Assembly: GCF_016082275.1 (NCBI RefSeq)
Contig: NZ_MOWM01000012.1
Span: 1-64,000, forward strand
DNA length: 64,000 nt
Source: Variovorax sp. E3
GTDB lineage: Bacteria; Pseudomonadota; Gammaproteobacteria; Burkholderiales; Burkholderiaceae_C
Reading direction: 5' to 3'
The notes beneath the pieces were generated by a model, which saw nothing but the letters and a program-made list of their open reading frames with translations, was not told the DNA's origin and did no database searches. A program made the position numbers and the translations under genes. Positions 48,492-57,020 of this stretch are shown in pieces (the stretch's first letter is position 1; every line of letters begins with the position of its first letter).

Positions 48492-50066
48492 ATGAACGCC
48501 TGGCTTTTACCTTTGCGCATCGCGCTCGCAGGCTTCCTGATCGCGGCGCTCGGCGCCTGCGGTTCGCTGCCCGCGGCGCGCGAACGGCCCGCCGAAAACT
48601 CGGCGGCGGCCGACCCCTCCACCACGCTGGCCAGGATTGCGGCCGCCTCCACGCCGCCGGGCGAGCATTCGGGCTTCCGGCTGATGCCGCTGGGCGTGTA
48701 CTCGCTCGACGCACGCATCCAGCTCGCCCAGCGGGCCCAGCGCTCGCTGGTGGTGCAGTACTACCAGCTCGAGAACGACGCCGTCGGCCGCCTGCTGCTG
48801 CGCACCCTGCGCGAAGCGGCCGCGCGCGGCGTGAAGGTGCGGGTGCTGGTGGACGACCTGTACACGGTCAAGAGCCAGCAACTGCTGCTGGCGCTGTCCG
48901 AAACGCCGAACGTCGAGGTGCGGCTGTTCAACCCGTTCTGCTGCGGGCGCAACGGCTTCCTGTCGCGCTTCGCGGCGTCGCCGTTCGAGATCGCGCGGCT
49001 CAACCACCGCATGCACAACAAGCTCTTCATTGCCGACGGCGTGATGGCGGTGGTGGGCGGGCGCAACATCGCCGAAGAGTATTTCGTGCTGAGCGAGGCG
49101 CAGAACTTCATCGACATGGACGCGCTGGTGATCGGCAAGGTGGTGCCGCAGCTCGAGTCGATCTTCGACGCCTACTGGAACAGCGTGCAGGTCTGGCCCA
49201 TTGCCGACATCGTGACAGGCGAGCGCGGCCGCACCCCGAACACCGCCGACTTCGACGACTGGGTGGGCATGGCCGCGCCCCCGCCGAAGATCGTGCTGCC
49301 GCCTTCGGACATCCTGGGCTACGGCCCCATCGCCGAAGAGCTCGACGGCGGGCGCATGGGCCTCTTGTGGGGCGAGGCCCGCGCCATTGCCGACCCGCCC
49401 ACCAAGCCCGCGACCATGACCGCCGACGAGGCCATTTCCACCAGCGTGACCATGAAGGTCTGGGCGCTGCTGCTCGACGCCAAGAGCGAGGTCGACCTGA
49501 CCTCGCCGTACCTCGTGCCGGGCGAGCGCGGCATGGCCGCTTTCGACGAGCTGGCCAAGCGCAAGATCAAGGTCACGCTGCTGACCAATTCGCTGGCCGC
49601 CAACGACGAGCCGCTGGTGCACACCGGCTACGCGCGCTACCGCGAGCGGCTGCTGCAAGGCGGCGCCGACCTGTACGAGCTGAGCCCGCAGCGCACCACC
49701 GCGGGCGAGCGCTTCGGCATGTTCGGCAAGTCGCTCGGCCGGCTGCACGCCAAGACGGCGGCCATCGACAAGACGCGCATCTTCATCGGCTCGATGAACC
49801 TCGACCCGCGCTCGGCCAGCCAGAACACCGAGATGGGGCTGGTGGTCGACAGCCCGCAGCTCGCGCGCGAAATGCTGCGCATCATCAACATCAGCAAGCT
49901 GCAGAACTCCTATCGGTTGAGGCTCGCCAAGGGCACCGGCACGCTGCAATGGCTCACCAACGACGGCGAGAAAGAGGTGATCCTGACCGCCGAGCCCGAG
50001 TCGAGCTTCTTCCAGCGCTTCTACAACATGCTCATTGCGCCGATCGTTCCCGAGATGCTGTTGTAG
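48492..50066 (+). CDS. clsC: ClsC-like cardiolipin synthase, phospholipase D family lipoprotein
   Basis: 524 residues. N-terminal lipoprotein signal with lipobox ALGAC (Cys23), then two PLD domains with HKD motifs HNKLFIADG (about 197) and HAKTAAIDKTRIFIGSMNLDPRS (about 420). Strong likeness to E. coli ClsC/YmdC in LFNPF, VVGGRNIAEEYF, LTNSLAANDEPLVHTGYARYRERLL and the end EPESSFFQRFYN. ClsC makes cardiolipin from phosphatidylglycerol and phosphatidylethanolamine. A membrane-anchored position is predicted. GGAAG lies about 9 bases before the ATG. First gene of a packed operon, 10 bases before the hydroxylase gene. Confidence 0.88.
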   Translation: MNAWLLPLRIALAGFLIAALGACGSLPAARERPAENSAAADPSTTLARIAAASTPPGEHSGFRLMPLGVYSLDARIQLAQRAQRSLVVQYYQLENDAVGRLLLRTLREAAARGVKVRVLVDDLYTVKSQQLLLALSETPNVEVRLFNPFCCGRNGFLSRFAASPFEIARLNHRMHNKLFIADGVMAVVGGRNIAEEYFVLSEAQNFIDMDALVIGKVVPQLESIFDAYWNSVQVWPIADIVTGERGRTPNTADFDDWVGMAAPPPKIVLPPSDILGYGPIAEELDGGRMGLLWGEARAIADPPTKPATMTADEAISTSVTMKVWALLLDAKSEVDLTSPYLVPGERGMAAFDELAKRKIKVTLLTNSLAANDEPLVHTGYARYRERLLQGGADLYELSPQRTTAGERFGMFGKSLGRLHAKTAAIDKTRIFIGSMNLDPRSASQNTEMGLVVDSPQLAREMLRIINISKLQNSYRLRLAKGTGTLQWLTNDGEKEVILTAEPESSFFQRFYNMLIAPIVPEMLL

Positions 50067-50076
50067 CCTCGGGGGA

Positions 50077-50850
50077 ATGGCACAGACTTTTACTTCGTTG
50101 TCCGCCCCGCAGGTCATGCTGTGGGGCGTGCTTTTTTTCGGCGGCATCTACTTCGGTTTCGGCGGGCTGACATGGCTGCTGACGAAGCGGGTGCTGCCCG
50201 CGCTGGGTATCGGGCGCGTGCTCGATCCGCGGCCGTTGCAGCCGGGCCAACTGCGGCGCGAGCTGGGGCAGTCGTGCGTGTCGGTGCTGATCTTCGGGCT
50301 GGGCATGGTGTTTCCGTGGGGCTTGCTGCAACTGGGCTGGGCGCGGCTCGACGGCGACGCGGGATGGCGGCAGATTGCGCTCGAGATCCTCGCGCTCGCG
50401 GTCTGGAACGACGTGCATTTCTGGATCAACCACAGGCTGCTGCACACGCGCTGGCTGCGGCGTTTTCACGGGCCGCATCACCGCTCGTTCGTGACCACGC
50501 CGTGGGCCACCTACAGCTTTCACCCGATCGAGGCGCTGATGCTCGGCAACGTGATCCTGCTGCCGATGGTGGTGCACGACTTCAGCTTCTGGGCGCTCGC
50601 GGCGGTGCCGGTGTTCAGCCTGTTCTTCAACTGCGTCGGGCATTCGAACTACGACTTCTTCACGGGCGTGTCGTACAGCCACTGGTTCGCGGCGAGCCGG
50701 CGGCACCACCTGCACCACGCGGTGCACAACGGCAACTACGGGTTCCAGTTCACCTTCATGGACCGGTTGTTCAGGACGCGCATCGCGGCCGATGCGGCCG
50801 AACCGCTTTTCCAGGCCTTTCGCAAGAAGCATGGCGCGACCACGGCCTGA
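50077..50850 (+). CDS. Sterol desaturase / fatty acid hydroxylase family membrane enzyme
   Basis: 257 residues, about four membrane helices. Eight-His di-iron pattern: HFWINHRLLH (about 113-122), HGPHH (about 130-134), and HLHHAVHN (about 218). The family hydroxylates or desaturates fatty acyl chains, sterols or carotenoids. No sterol genes are nearby, so an acyl lipid is the likely substrate. The 3' end overlaps the next gene by 20 bases. Confidence 0.85.
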   Translation: MAQTFTSLSAPQVMLWGVLFFGGIYFGFGGLTWLLTKRVLPALGIGRVLDPRPLQPGQLRRELGQSCVSVLIFGLGMVFPWGLLQLGWARLDGDAGWRQIALEILALAVWNDVHFWINHRLLHTRWLRRFHGPHHRSFVTTPWATYSFHPIEALMLGNVILLPMVVHDFSFWALAAVPVFSLFFNCVGHSNYDFFTGVSYSHWFAASRRHHLHHAVHNGNYGFQFTFMDRLFRTRIAADAAEPLFQAFRKKHGATTA

Positions 50851-51778
50851 CGCGCGCCGCCATCATCGCGTGCCGAGGCTGCGCCACTGGCGGGACTGGC
50901 AGAGCCTGGCCTACCTCGTCGCGCTGCCCGCGCTCGCGGCGTGGCAGTGGGCGCATGGCTTCAACGTGCTGCTGTATGCGCTGATGCTGTTCCTTACGCT
51001 GGGCATCGGCGTGATCCACCACAACCACGTGCACCTGCGCATGTGGCGCGGGCGGCGCATGAACCGGCTGACCGATTTCTGGATCACGCTGCTGCAGGGC
51101 CACCCGACCTTCGTGTTCTGGCCCGCGCATGTGGCCAACCACCACCGCCACCGGCACGGCCCGAAGGACGTAGCGCGCACCTACCGCTTCGGCGGCGACA
51201 CCAACCACCTGTGGGGCTACCTGCTGCATCCGTTCCAGGCGGTGTGGGTGCTGATGCCGGTGTTCTTCGGGTGGCTCGCGAGGCTGAGGCGGCATCGGCG
51301 CGGCGCATGGCGCTATTGCATGGCGCAGTACGCGCTGTGGCTGGCCAGTTGGGCGGTGCTGCTGGCGCTCGACTGGCGCAAGGCGCTGGTCTTCGTGATC
51401 GTGCCGCAGCTGCACGGCCTGCACTGGCTGCTGGCGACCAACTACCTGCAGCATGCGCATGCCGACGGCCGCAAGACGGCGCACGCGGGAGCGCCGCGCG
51501 ATACCCCGGGTAGCCGGCTGAACTACGCCCGCAATTTCGAGGGGCTGGTGAACCCTTTGCTGTTCAACATCGGCCTGCACACCGCACACCACGAGAACCC
51601 GCATGCCCATTGGTCCGAGCTCACGCATCTGCATCGCACGCGTTATCGCGCGCGGGTCGATCCGGCGCTCAACGAGGGCGGACTGGTTCCCTACATGGTG
51701 CGCGTCTTTGTGCTGGGGACCGTGTGGCCGCGTTTTCGCAGCCGCTCGCTGATGCCTCCCGATTCATCCATCACCTGA
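50831..51778 (+). CDS. Membrane fatty acid desaturase
   Basis: 315 residues, several membrane helices. Three histidine boxes: HHNHVH (about 62-67), HVANHHRHRH (about 99-108), and HTAHHENPHAHW (about 255-266), the acyl-lipid desaturase set. Introduces double bonds into lipid acyl chains with O2. The basic N-terminus MARPRPDARRHHR is probably cytosolic. ATG 50831 lies within the end of the hydroxylase gene, so they are translationally coupled. 4 bases before the fusion gene. Confidence 0.87.
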   Translation: MARPRPDARRHHRVPRLRHWRDWQSLAYLVALPALAAWQWAHGFNVLLYALMLFLTLGIGVIHHNHVHLRMWRGRRMNRLTDFWITLLQGHPTFVFWPAHVANHHRHRHGPKDVARTYRFGGDTNHLWGYLLHPFQAVWVLMPVFFGWLARLRRHRRGAWRYCMAQYALWLASWAVLLALDWRKALVFVIVPQLHGLHWLLATNYLQHAHADGRKTAHAGAPRDTPGSRLNYARNFEGLVNPLLFNIGLHTAHHENPHAHWSELTHLHRTRYRARVDPALNEGGLVPYMVRVFVLGTVWPRFRSRSLMPPDSSIT

Positions 51779-51782
51779 ACCC

Positions 51783-53699
51783 ATGCCCGTTTCATTCCAA
51801 CGCGTCTACCTTGAGAGCGCCGGCTACTTCATGCCGGGCGAGCCCATTCCCAACGACCGCATGGACGCGTACATCGCGCCGCTCAACCGCATGTCGGAGC
51901 GCATCAAGCGGCGCATCCTGGCGGAGAACGGCATCCTCACGCGGCACTACGCGATCGACGCGGAGGGCATGACGCAGCACACGAATGCACAGCTGGCAGC
52001 CGGCGCGATTCGCGACTGCCTGCGGCGTGGCGGGGCGGATCTTTCGCGCGTGTCGCTGCTGGCCAGCGGATCGTCGGGCGGCGACACGCTGATGCCCGGC
52101 TTTGCCAACATGATCCAGGGCGAGCTGGCGGCGCAGCCGATGGAAACGCACTCGGTGCACGGCATCTGCGCGGCGGGCGTGTCGGCCATCCAGACGGCGG
52201 CGCAGGGCATCGAGCTGGGCGCGCACCGCTCGGCGGTGGCGGTGGCCAGCGAAATGCCGTCGCGCCTTTTCAAGCGTTCGCGCTTTGCCGCGCGCGGCTA
52301 CGAAACCGACTTCGACTCGCACTTCCTGCGCTGGATGCTGTCCGATGGCGCGGGCGCCTTGCTGCTGTCCGACGGCACGCCCGCGCTGGCGGGCGCGCCG
52401 GGGTTGCGCCTGAAGCTGAAGTGGGTGCACCAGCGCGCCTTCTCGGGCGACTACCCGGTGTGCATGCAGCTCGGCCTGACCGAAGACCGCGCGCGCGGCC
52501 ACCTCGACTTCGGCTCGTGGGCCGAGGCCGAAGCCGCGGGCGCACTGTCGCTGCGGCAGGACATCCGCCTGCTGCCGCACCTGTTCGACATCGGCATCCA
52601 CGAATACGCGGGGCTGGTGCGCGACGGCTGGGTCGACCCGAAGCGGGTCGATCACTTCCTGTGCCACTACTCGTCGGAAAAATTCATTTCGGTGGTGGAA
52701 GACCTGATGGCCAAGGCCGACCTGTCGATTCCGCGCGAGCGCTGGTGGAGCAACCTCGCATGGCGCGGCAACACGGGCGCCGCGTCGATCCTCGTGATGC
52801 TGGCCGAGTTCCTGCACACCAGGACGCTCAAGCCCGGCGAGCAGATCTTCTGCTACGTGCCCGAGTCGGGGCGCTTCATGGCGGCCTACATGCTGCTCGA
52901 AGTCGAGGCGGTGGAAGCCGCGCCGGTGGCCGTGGCGCCGCGCGCGGCCGCAGTGCCGGAAGACGACCTCGTCATCGCGCCGCCGCACGACCCGGCCGCC
53001 GCGCCCGAGGGCCTGGGCGCCTTGCTGACCGAGCTGGCCGCCATCTGGCACGACTACCGCTCGCGCGTCTGGCGCACACCACTGGTCCGCCAGATCCGCG
53101 AGCGCCGCTTTGCCGTGCCCGACTACCTGAACTGGATGGAGCAGTGGGTGCCGCAGGTGCGCGAAGGCAGCCTGTGGATGCGCGAAGGCGCGGCCTCGCT
53201 CAGCGAGCCGTACCAGATGCTGGCCTCGCTGATCGGCGTGCACGCGGGCGAGGAGCAGAACGACTTCAACATTCTCTTCAGCGACTACCGCAAGGCCGGT
53301 GGCACGGTCGAGACGATCGACGAGTTGCGCCGCAACCCCGGCGGCGAGGCGCTCAACGCGTACCTGCACGGCCTGGCCGCTACGCGCGACCCGATCGGGT
53401 TGCTGGGGGCGATCTACATCATCGAGGGCACGGGCCAGCGCATCGTGCCGGCGCTGCTGCCGCTGCTCAAGGCCAGCCTGAAGTTGCCGCCCGATGCCTT
53501 CCGCTTCCTCGAATACCACGGCCACAACGACGAGCACCACCTGAGCCGCTGGCTCACCGCCGTCGAAATGGTGATGGCCGTCGAAGGGCAGGCCCGCGCC
53601 GCCCGCCAGATCACCGACACGGCGCGCCACACGGCCGCGCTGTACCTGATGCAGTTCCAGCACATCACCGAGCGCATGCCCCATGGATCGAACCCCTGA
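51783..53699 (+). CDS. KASIII-like condensing enzyme fused to a heme-oxygenase-like diiron domain
   Basis: 638 residues. Residues 1-375 are a thiolase-fold ketosynthase of the KASIII type with an intact triad: Cys129 in HGICAAGVSA, His295 in FLCHYSSEKF, Asn330 in RGNTGAAS. A Pro/Ala linker (about 378-412) leads to residues 413-638, an all-helical domain of the iron-containing redox enzyme (heme-oxygenase-like) type, with candidate iron ligands H487, E490/E491, E548, and H581, D583/E584, H585. Such oxidases decarboxylate, oxidise or cleave substrates with O2 (UndA, BesC, SznF are examples). Fusion suggests the condensed product is handed on for oxidation. 4 bases after the desaturase gene; overlaps the next gene by 17. 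Reaction unknown. Confidence 0.78.
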   Translation: MPVSFQRVYLESAGYFMPGEPIPNDRMDAYIAPLNRMSERIKRRILAENGILTRHYAIDAEGMTQHTNAQLAAGAIRDCLRRGGADLSRVSLLASGSSGGDTLMPGFANMIQGELAAQPMETHSVHGICAAGVSAIQTAAQGIELGAHRSAVAVASEMPSRLFKRSRFAARGYETDFDSHFLRWMLSDGAGALLLSDGTPALAGAPGLRLKLKWVHQRAFSGDYPVCMQLGLTEDRARGHLDFGSWAEAEAAGALSLRQDIRLLPHLFDIGIHEYAGLVRDGWVDPKRVDHFLCHYSSEKFISVVEDLMAKADLSIPRERWWSNLAWRGNTGAASILVMLAEFLHTRTLKPGEQIFCYVPESGRFMAAYMLLEVEAVEAAPVAVAPRAAAVPEDDLVIAPPHDPAAAPEGLGALLTELAAIWHDYRSRVWRTPLVRQIRERRFAVPDYLNWMEQWVPQVREGSLWMREGAASLSEPYQMLASLIGVHAGEEQNDFNILFSDYRKAGGTVETIDELRRNPGGEALNAYLHGLAATRDPIGLLGAIYIIEGTGQRIVPALLPLLKASLKLPPDAFRFLEYHGHNDEHHLSRWLTAVEMVMAVEGQARAARQITDTARHTAALYLMQFQHITERMPHGSNP

Positions 53700-54612
53700 T
53701 TTCCTGACCCAGGCACACGACGAACGCGACCCCAGCCCCTGGCTGGCGCTGTACCTCGACCAGAGCACGCCGCTGCCCGACAACGTGAAGGCGGCGTGGC
53801 TGGCCGATTCGAGCTCGGGCTCGCGGCAGTACCTGCTGCCTTTCCTGCGTCCGCTGGCGCGGCTGACGATCATCCTGATCCAGATCGTGAAGGTGTTCGT
53901 GCCGCGCAACTGGTCGCACTCGATGCTGCTGCACCGGTTCCTGGCGTGGGGGCTCAAGCGCTTTGTCTCGCCCGAGGCCAACTGGCTGATCCTGCGGCAC
54001 TTTCACCTGGGCTCGCAGGTGCTGGCCTTCATCGGGCGCAATTCGCCGGCGCCCGTGGGCACCAACCCGCTGGAGCCGGCCGACATCGACGCGCTGAAGG
54101 ACGAGATGTTCCTCAAGCACGACCTGAACCTGTTCAACTTCGTGATCCGCCTGAACACGGCGCTGCGCGACAAGGGGCTGGCGCTGTGCAAGGCGGAGCA
54201 GGTCGATTTCTCGATGATCAAGGAGCCGGCGCTGCGGCTGGAGGACATGCCCCAGGGAAAGCTCAATTTTCTCGACCTGCAAAGCGCCATCGAGCTGTTC
54301 ACGCCGCTGTACCAGCTGATGCTCACGGACAACGATTTCTGGCGCGCGGCCAACTCCTTGCAACTGGACGAAACCATCGGCATCTACACGGCGACCATCC
54401 TCGCGGCGCCCGAGCACCTGATCCTGGTCAACAACAAGCACCCGCTGGTGCCCCTGTCGACCCTGCGGGCGGGGCACCGGCTGGTGATCCATGGGCTTTC
54501 GACCGAAATGCTGCACAGCCTGCTCCAGCGCATGCAGGCGGCCCAGAAGGCGGGGGAGGCCGGGAAGGTCGGGCAAGGGGAGACATCCCTGTACGAGCAG
54601 CCACTTGCATAG
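53683..54612 (+). CDS. Uncharacterised protein of the lipid operon
   Basis: 309 residues; I do not recognise the family. One hydrophobic stretch at about 52-75 (LRPLARLTIILIQIVKVFVP), then mostly helical sequence with RHFHLGSQVLAFIGRNS and KHDLNLFNFVIRLN (about 145-160), ending in a Gly/Lys-rich tail. His and Asp residues in RHFH and KHDLN could bind metal but no known motif is present. It overlaps the fusion gene by 17 bases, so a tight functional link is likely. Confidence 0.75.
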   Translation: MDRTPDFLTQAHDERDPSPWLALYLDQSTPLPDNVKAAWLADSSSGSRQYLLPFLRPLARLTIILIQIVKVFVPRNWSHSMLLHRFLAWGLKRFVSPEANWLILRHFHLGSQVLAFIGRNSPAPVGTNPLEPADIDALKDEMFLKHDLNLFNFVIRLNTALRDKGLALCKAEQVDFSMIKEPALRLEDMPQGKLNFLDLQSAIELFTPLYQLMLTDNDFWRAANSLQLDETIGIYTATILAAPEHLILVNNKHPLVPLSTLRAGHRLVIHGLSTEMLHSLLQRMQAAQKAGEAGKVGQGETSLYEQPLA

Positions 54613-54629
54613 GCGTATGCTGCCCCCAG

Positions 54630-55001
54630 ATGCAAACCATGAACACGACCCGCAATCCGTCTCCCAAGACCGATCTGGCAGTGACCCAGGTGCTGGCTCA
54701 ACTGCTGGAAAAGCTCGAGCACAGCCGCGTGCCCGTCGGCGCCGCGCAGTACCGCTCGGTGGTCGAGCACCTTGTCCACGAGTTCGAGGACGTCGAGCAG
54801 GGGGCCGAACTGGGCCGGCTGCTCGATGCTTATCCGGCCGCGGCCGAGGTGTACGAAAATCTCAACTATCAGCACGCCGGCCTCTGCCGGTCGGCGCTCG
54901 ACGCTTCTCTCTCGGCCGAAGTCAGTGCCCGTGAAGCCATTGCCCGCGCCATGCGCGGTGCTCAACCGAACACAAAGGACAAGACGCATGGCGAAGGGTG
55001 A
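54630..55001 (+). CDS. Small helical protein of unknown function
   Basis: 123 residues, predicted mostly helical, no signal peptide or membrane segment. Repeated hydrophobic heptads in DLAVTQVLAQLLEKLEHSRV suggest a coiled region. ATG 54630, with a second ATG 9 bases on. It follows the 309-residue protein by 17 bases and overlaps the zinc-ribbon gene by 14, so it probably belongs to the same transcript. Confidence 0.65.
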   Translation: MQTMNTTRNPSPKTDLAVTQVLAQLLEKLEHSRVPVGAAQYRSVVEHLVHEFEDVEQGAELGRLLDAYPAAAEVYENLNYQHAGLCRSALDASLSAEVSAREAIARAMRGAQPNTKDKTHGEG

Positions 55002-55218
55002 AGTAAAGACGGCGGTGGTGGCGGACGGCCTGCGCTACAAATCGAAGACGCCGGGCTCCCCGTTCCGCGCCTCGGCGTCGTTCAGCGGGGCGACCATGTC
55101 CTGCTTCATGTGCGGCAAGCACCGCGTGCGCTCGCAGCTGCGCACGCGCCAGGTGCTGGGCAAGTCGCAAACGGTCTGCGCGCCTTCGTGCAAGGCGCTC
55201 GACGAAGCGCTGGAATAA
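54988..55218 (+). CDS. Small zinc-ribbon protein
   Basis: 76 residues. Two Cys pairs, CFMC (39-42) and CAPSC (64-68), with basic residues between them (GKHRVRSQLRTRQVLGKS), look like a treble-clef or zinc ribbon that may bind nucleic acid. AAAGGAC lies before ATG 54988. Last gene of the plus-strand run. Function unknown. Confidence 0.72.
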   Translation: MAKGEVKTAVVADGLRYKSKTPGSPFRASASFSGATMSCFMCGKHRVRSQLRTRQVLGKSQTVCAPSCKALDEALE

Positions 55219-55453
55219 CCCTGAAGCAGTCTCTTCGCTACCATAGCGGAGAGACGTTTTGGAGACATTTCCACGTGCATAAGTCACGGATTGACTCCCC
55301 AATGACTCGATTTGGATATACAGTTAGAAACAAATAATGCATGTAATTGCATTTATTCAAAAGTTCTAATTTCAGTCGACTCAATGAATTGCAGCCTAGC
55401 CATTGACGCCCCTTGCCGGGCGTGGATTTCAACGCTCGCAAAGGGGTTCAGCC
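55219..55453. other. AT-rich spacer with an inverted repeat
   Basis: 235 bases without a gene. The central part is far richer in A+T than any other part of the window. AATGCA (55336-55341), TGTAAT, TGCATT (55348-55353) form an inverted repeat inside longer A/T arms. TTGACT (55291) and GATATA (55315) are spaced 18 apart and could be a promoter for the gene at 55454. Confidence 0.6.
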
Positions 55454-56044
55454 ATGGCTAAGCCGCGTCACGTTGTCATGCAGGTGGTCAAGCGCTCGTC
55501 GGGCAGCGCCACGCACCACGTCGAATTCCTGATGGACGACAACTTCGCGGAACGCCTGCGCCAGTTGCGTTCGCTGGTGCCACCCCTGAGCAGCCTCAAC
55601 AAGCAGCGCGACCTCGTCATCGACAAGGTGCGCGTGCGCCTGCCCAACGCCATCTGGCGCTCGGGCAACGAGATCGACATGGACGGGGGCGTGGACGGCT
55701 CCTGCATCGTCATCGCGGCCGAGGGCTCCTTCAACTGCGGCGGCAAGGACCGCAAGACGCGCGAGAAGCTCGTGACGTACAACTTCTCGATTGCCCGCCT
55801 GATCGAGCTGCACGCCGAGCGTCCCGAAGGCGAAACGCTCTACATCCGCGACGGCGTGTTCGCCAACGACGAGCCGGCCGAGTCGCCGGCCGGTCGCTGG
55901 GTCACCTCGATGCACGAGCTGGAAGTGGTGATGCGCGTGCCCGACGCCCCGTCGGACTTCGACACGCTGCACGAATTGACGATGCGCCCCGAGCACCAGC
56001 AAGGTGGCGCCGGCGGCACGCACCGCGCCACCACCTTCTTTTGA
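55454..56044 (+). CDS. Uncharacterised protein behind the AT-rich spacer
   Basis: 196 residues. Begins MAKPRHVVMQVVKRSSGSATHHVEFLMDDNFAERL, has a likely beta-rich centre with GSCIVIAAEGSFNCGGKDRKTREKLVTYNFSIARLIELHAE, and a Gly/His-rich C-terminus. No family recognised. AAAGGGG lies about 10 bases before ATG 55454. Codon use is like its neighbours. It stands alone and converges on the hydrolase gene. Confidence 0.65.
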   Translation: MAKPRHVVMQVVKRSSGSATHHVEFLMDDNFAERLRQLRSLVPPLSSLNKQRDLVIDKVRVRLPNAIWRSGNEIDMDGGVDGSCIVIAAEGSFNCGGKDRKTREKLVTYNFSIARLIELHAERPEGETLYIRDGVFANDEPAESPAGRWVTSMHELEVVMRVPDAPSDFDTLHELTMRPEHQQGGAGGTHRATTFF

Positions 56045-56048
56045 TTTT

Positions 56049-56890
56049 TCAGTTGGCGGCAGCGCGCCGGGGGCCGCGCCCACGGGCGAGTACTGCGCGC
56101 GGTTGTCGGCCAGCCAGCGCTGCGACAACGTGCTGTCCTGCTGCGTCGGATGGAAGTCCGCGCGCAGGTAGCTGCGCCAGCCGGCGACATTGCCGCGCAG
56201 CAGGCCGTTGCGGCTCAGCAGCACGCGCGCCGCGCTCTTCCAGGTCGACCATTTCCACAACTGCTTTTCGTGGCGCAGGTTGTCGAGGGTCTGGTGCATC
56301 AGGTCGCCCAGGAACATCAGCGTCACGCGGCGGAACCAGCGCGTGCGCCATTCGTGTGACCCGCCCGCGGCCTTGTAGATGTCGAAGGCAACGCTCTTGT
56401 GCTCCAGCTCCTCGGCGCTGTGCCACAGCCACATGGTGCGCAGGCGGGGCTCGGCGCCGTCGAGGATGGCAGGGTGGGCCAGCAGCCATTCGGCGAACAT
56501 GGCGGTGAAGTGTTCGGTGGCGGCCGTGACGGCCAGCGCATGGCGCGGGTCGGCTTCTTCCATGAGGGTCAGGCGCTTGCTGGCGCGCGTGGTCCAGCCG
56601 TCGACCAGGCCCTGGTTCTCGAGGTGGGCGTTGAACAGCGAGTGAATGCGCCGGTGCGTCGCCTCCTGGCCGATGAAGCCGCGCACGTCGGCGCGGTACT
56701 GCTCCTGCGCTTCGGGCGGCAGCGTGGCCATGGCGTCGCGCACGGCGTCGATGAAGAATTGCTCGCCGAAGGGAAAACTCATCGACAGGGCGTTGAAGAA
56801 AGCGGTCGAGAATGCGTCGCCGCCACACCAGTCGCGGGCAAACGGCGGTTGCAGGTCGATCAGCAGGCGGCGGACAACGAGTTCAGTCAT
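56049..56890 (-). CDS. PF10118-type metal-dependent hydrolase (frame break at the C-terminus)
   Basis: About 280 residues. Family residues: FIGQEATHRRIHSLFNAHLE (about 88-107) and WLWHSAEELEHKSVAFDIY (about 175-193) give a histidine- and glutamate-rich, ferritin-like metal site. The family is annotated as predicted metal-dependent hydrolase. A one-base gap near 56064 must be bridged to reach the expected end GAAPGAAAN and the stop at 56049; otherwise the frame runs 200 codons through the opposite gene. GAGG is 9 bases before ATG 56890. It is divergent from tetR, with two operators between. Confidence 0.78.
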
Positions 56891-56934
56891 GAAATCAAGC
56901 CTCGAAAAAAGCACGGAGTTCGTGGGAGGGAATG

Positions 56935-56952
56935 TTGGTACAAGTTCGTACC
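56935..56952. promoter_or_regulatory. TetR operator candidate 1
   Basis: TTGGTAC followed 6 bases later by GTACC: an inverted repeat GGTAC/GTACC in the gap between the hydrolase and tetR genes. Shares the TTGGTAC arm with operator 2, whose centre is about 44 bases away, or four helix turns. Confidence 0.65.
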
Positions 56953-56978
56953 GCATGCCGCCATGGTGCAATTGTCGT

Positions 56979-56998
56979 TTGGTACTGTCAAGTACCAA
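56979..56998. promoter_or_regulatory. TetR operator candidate 2
   Basis: TTGGTACT (56979-56986), GTCA, AGTACCAA (56991-56998): a perfect 8-bp inverted repeat, size and form typical of TetR-family sites. It lies 22 bases before the tetR ATG, so self-repression is expected. Confidence 0.75.
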
Positions 56999-57020
56999 GA
57001 CGTAGGAAAATGTGCCATCC

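Noticed and set aside
51792..53981. A 729-codon open frame antisense to the fusion gene
   Set aside because: No recognisable domain, and the plus-strand protein has conserved catalytic residues in two domains.
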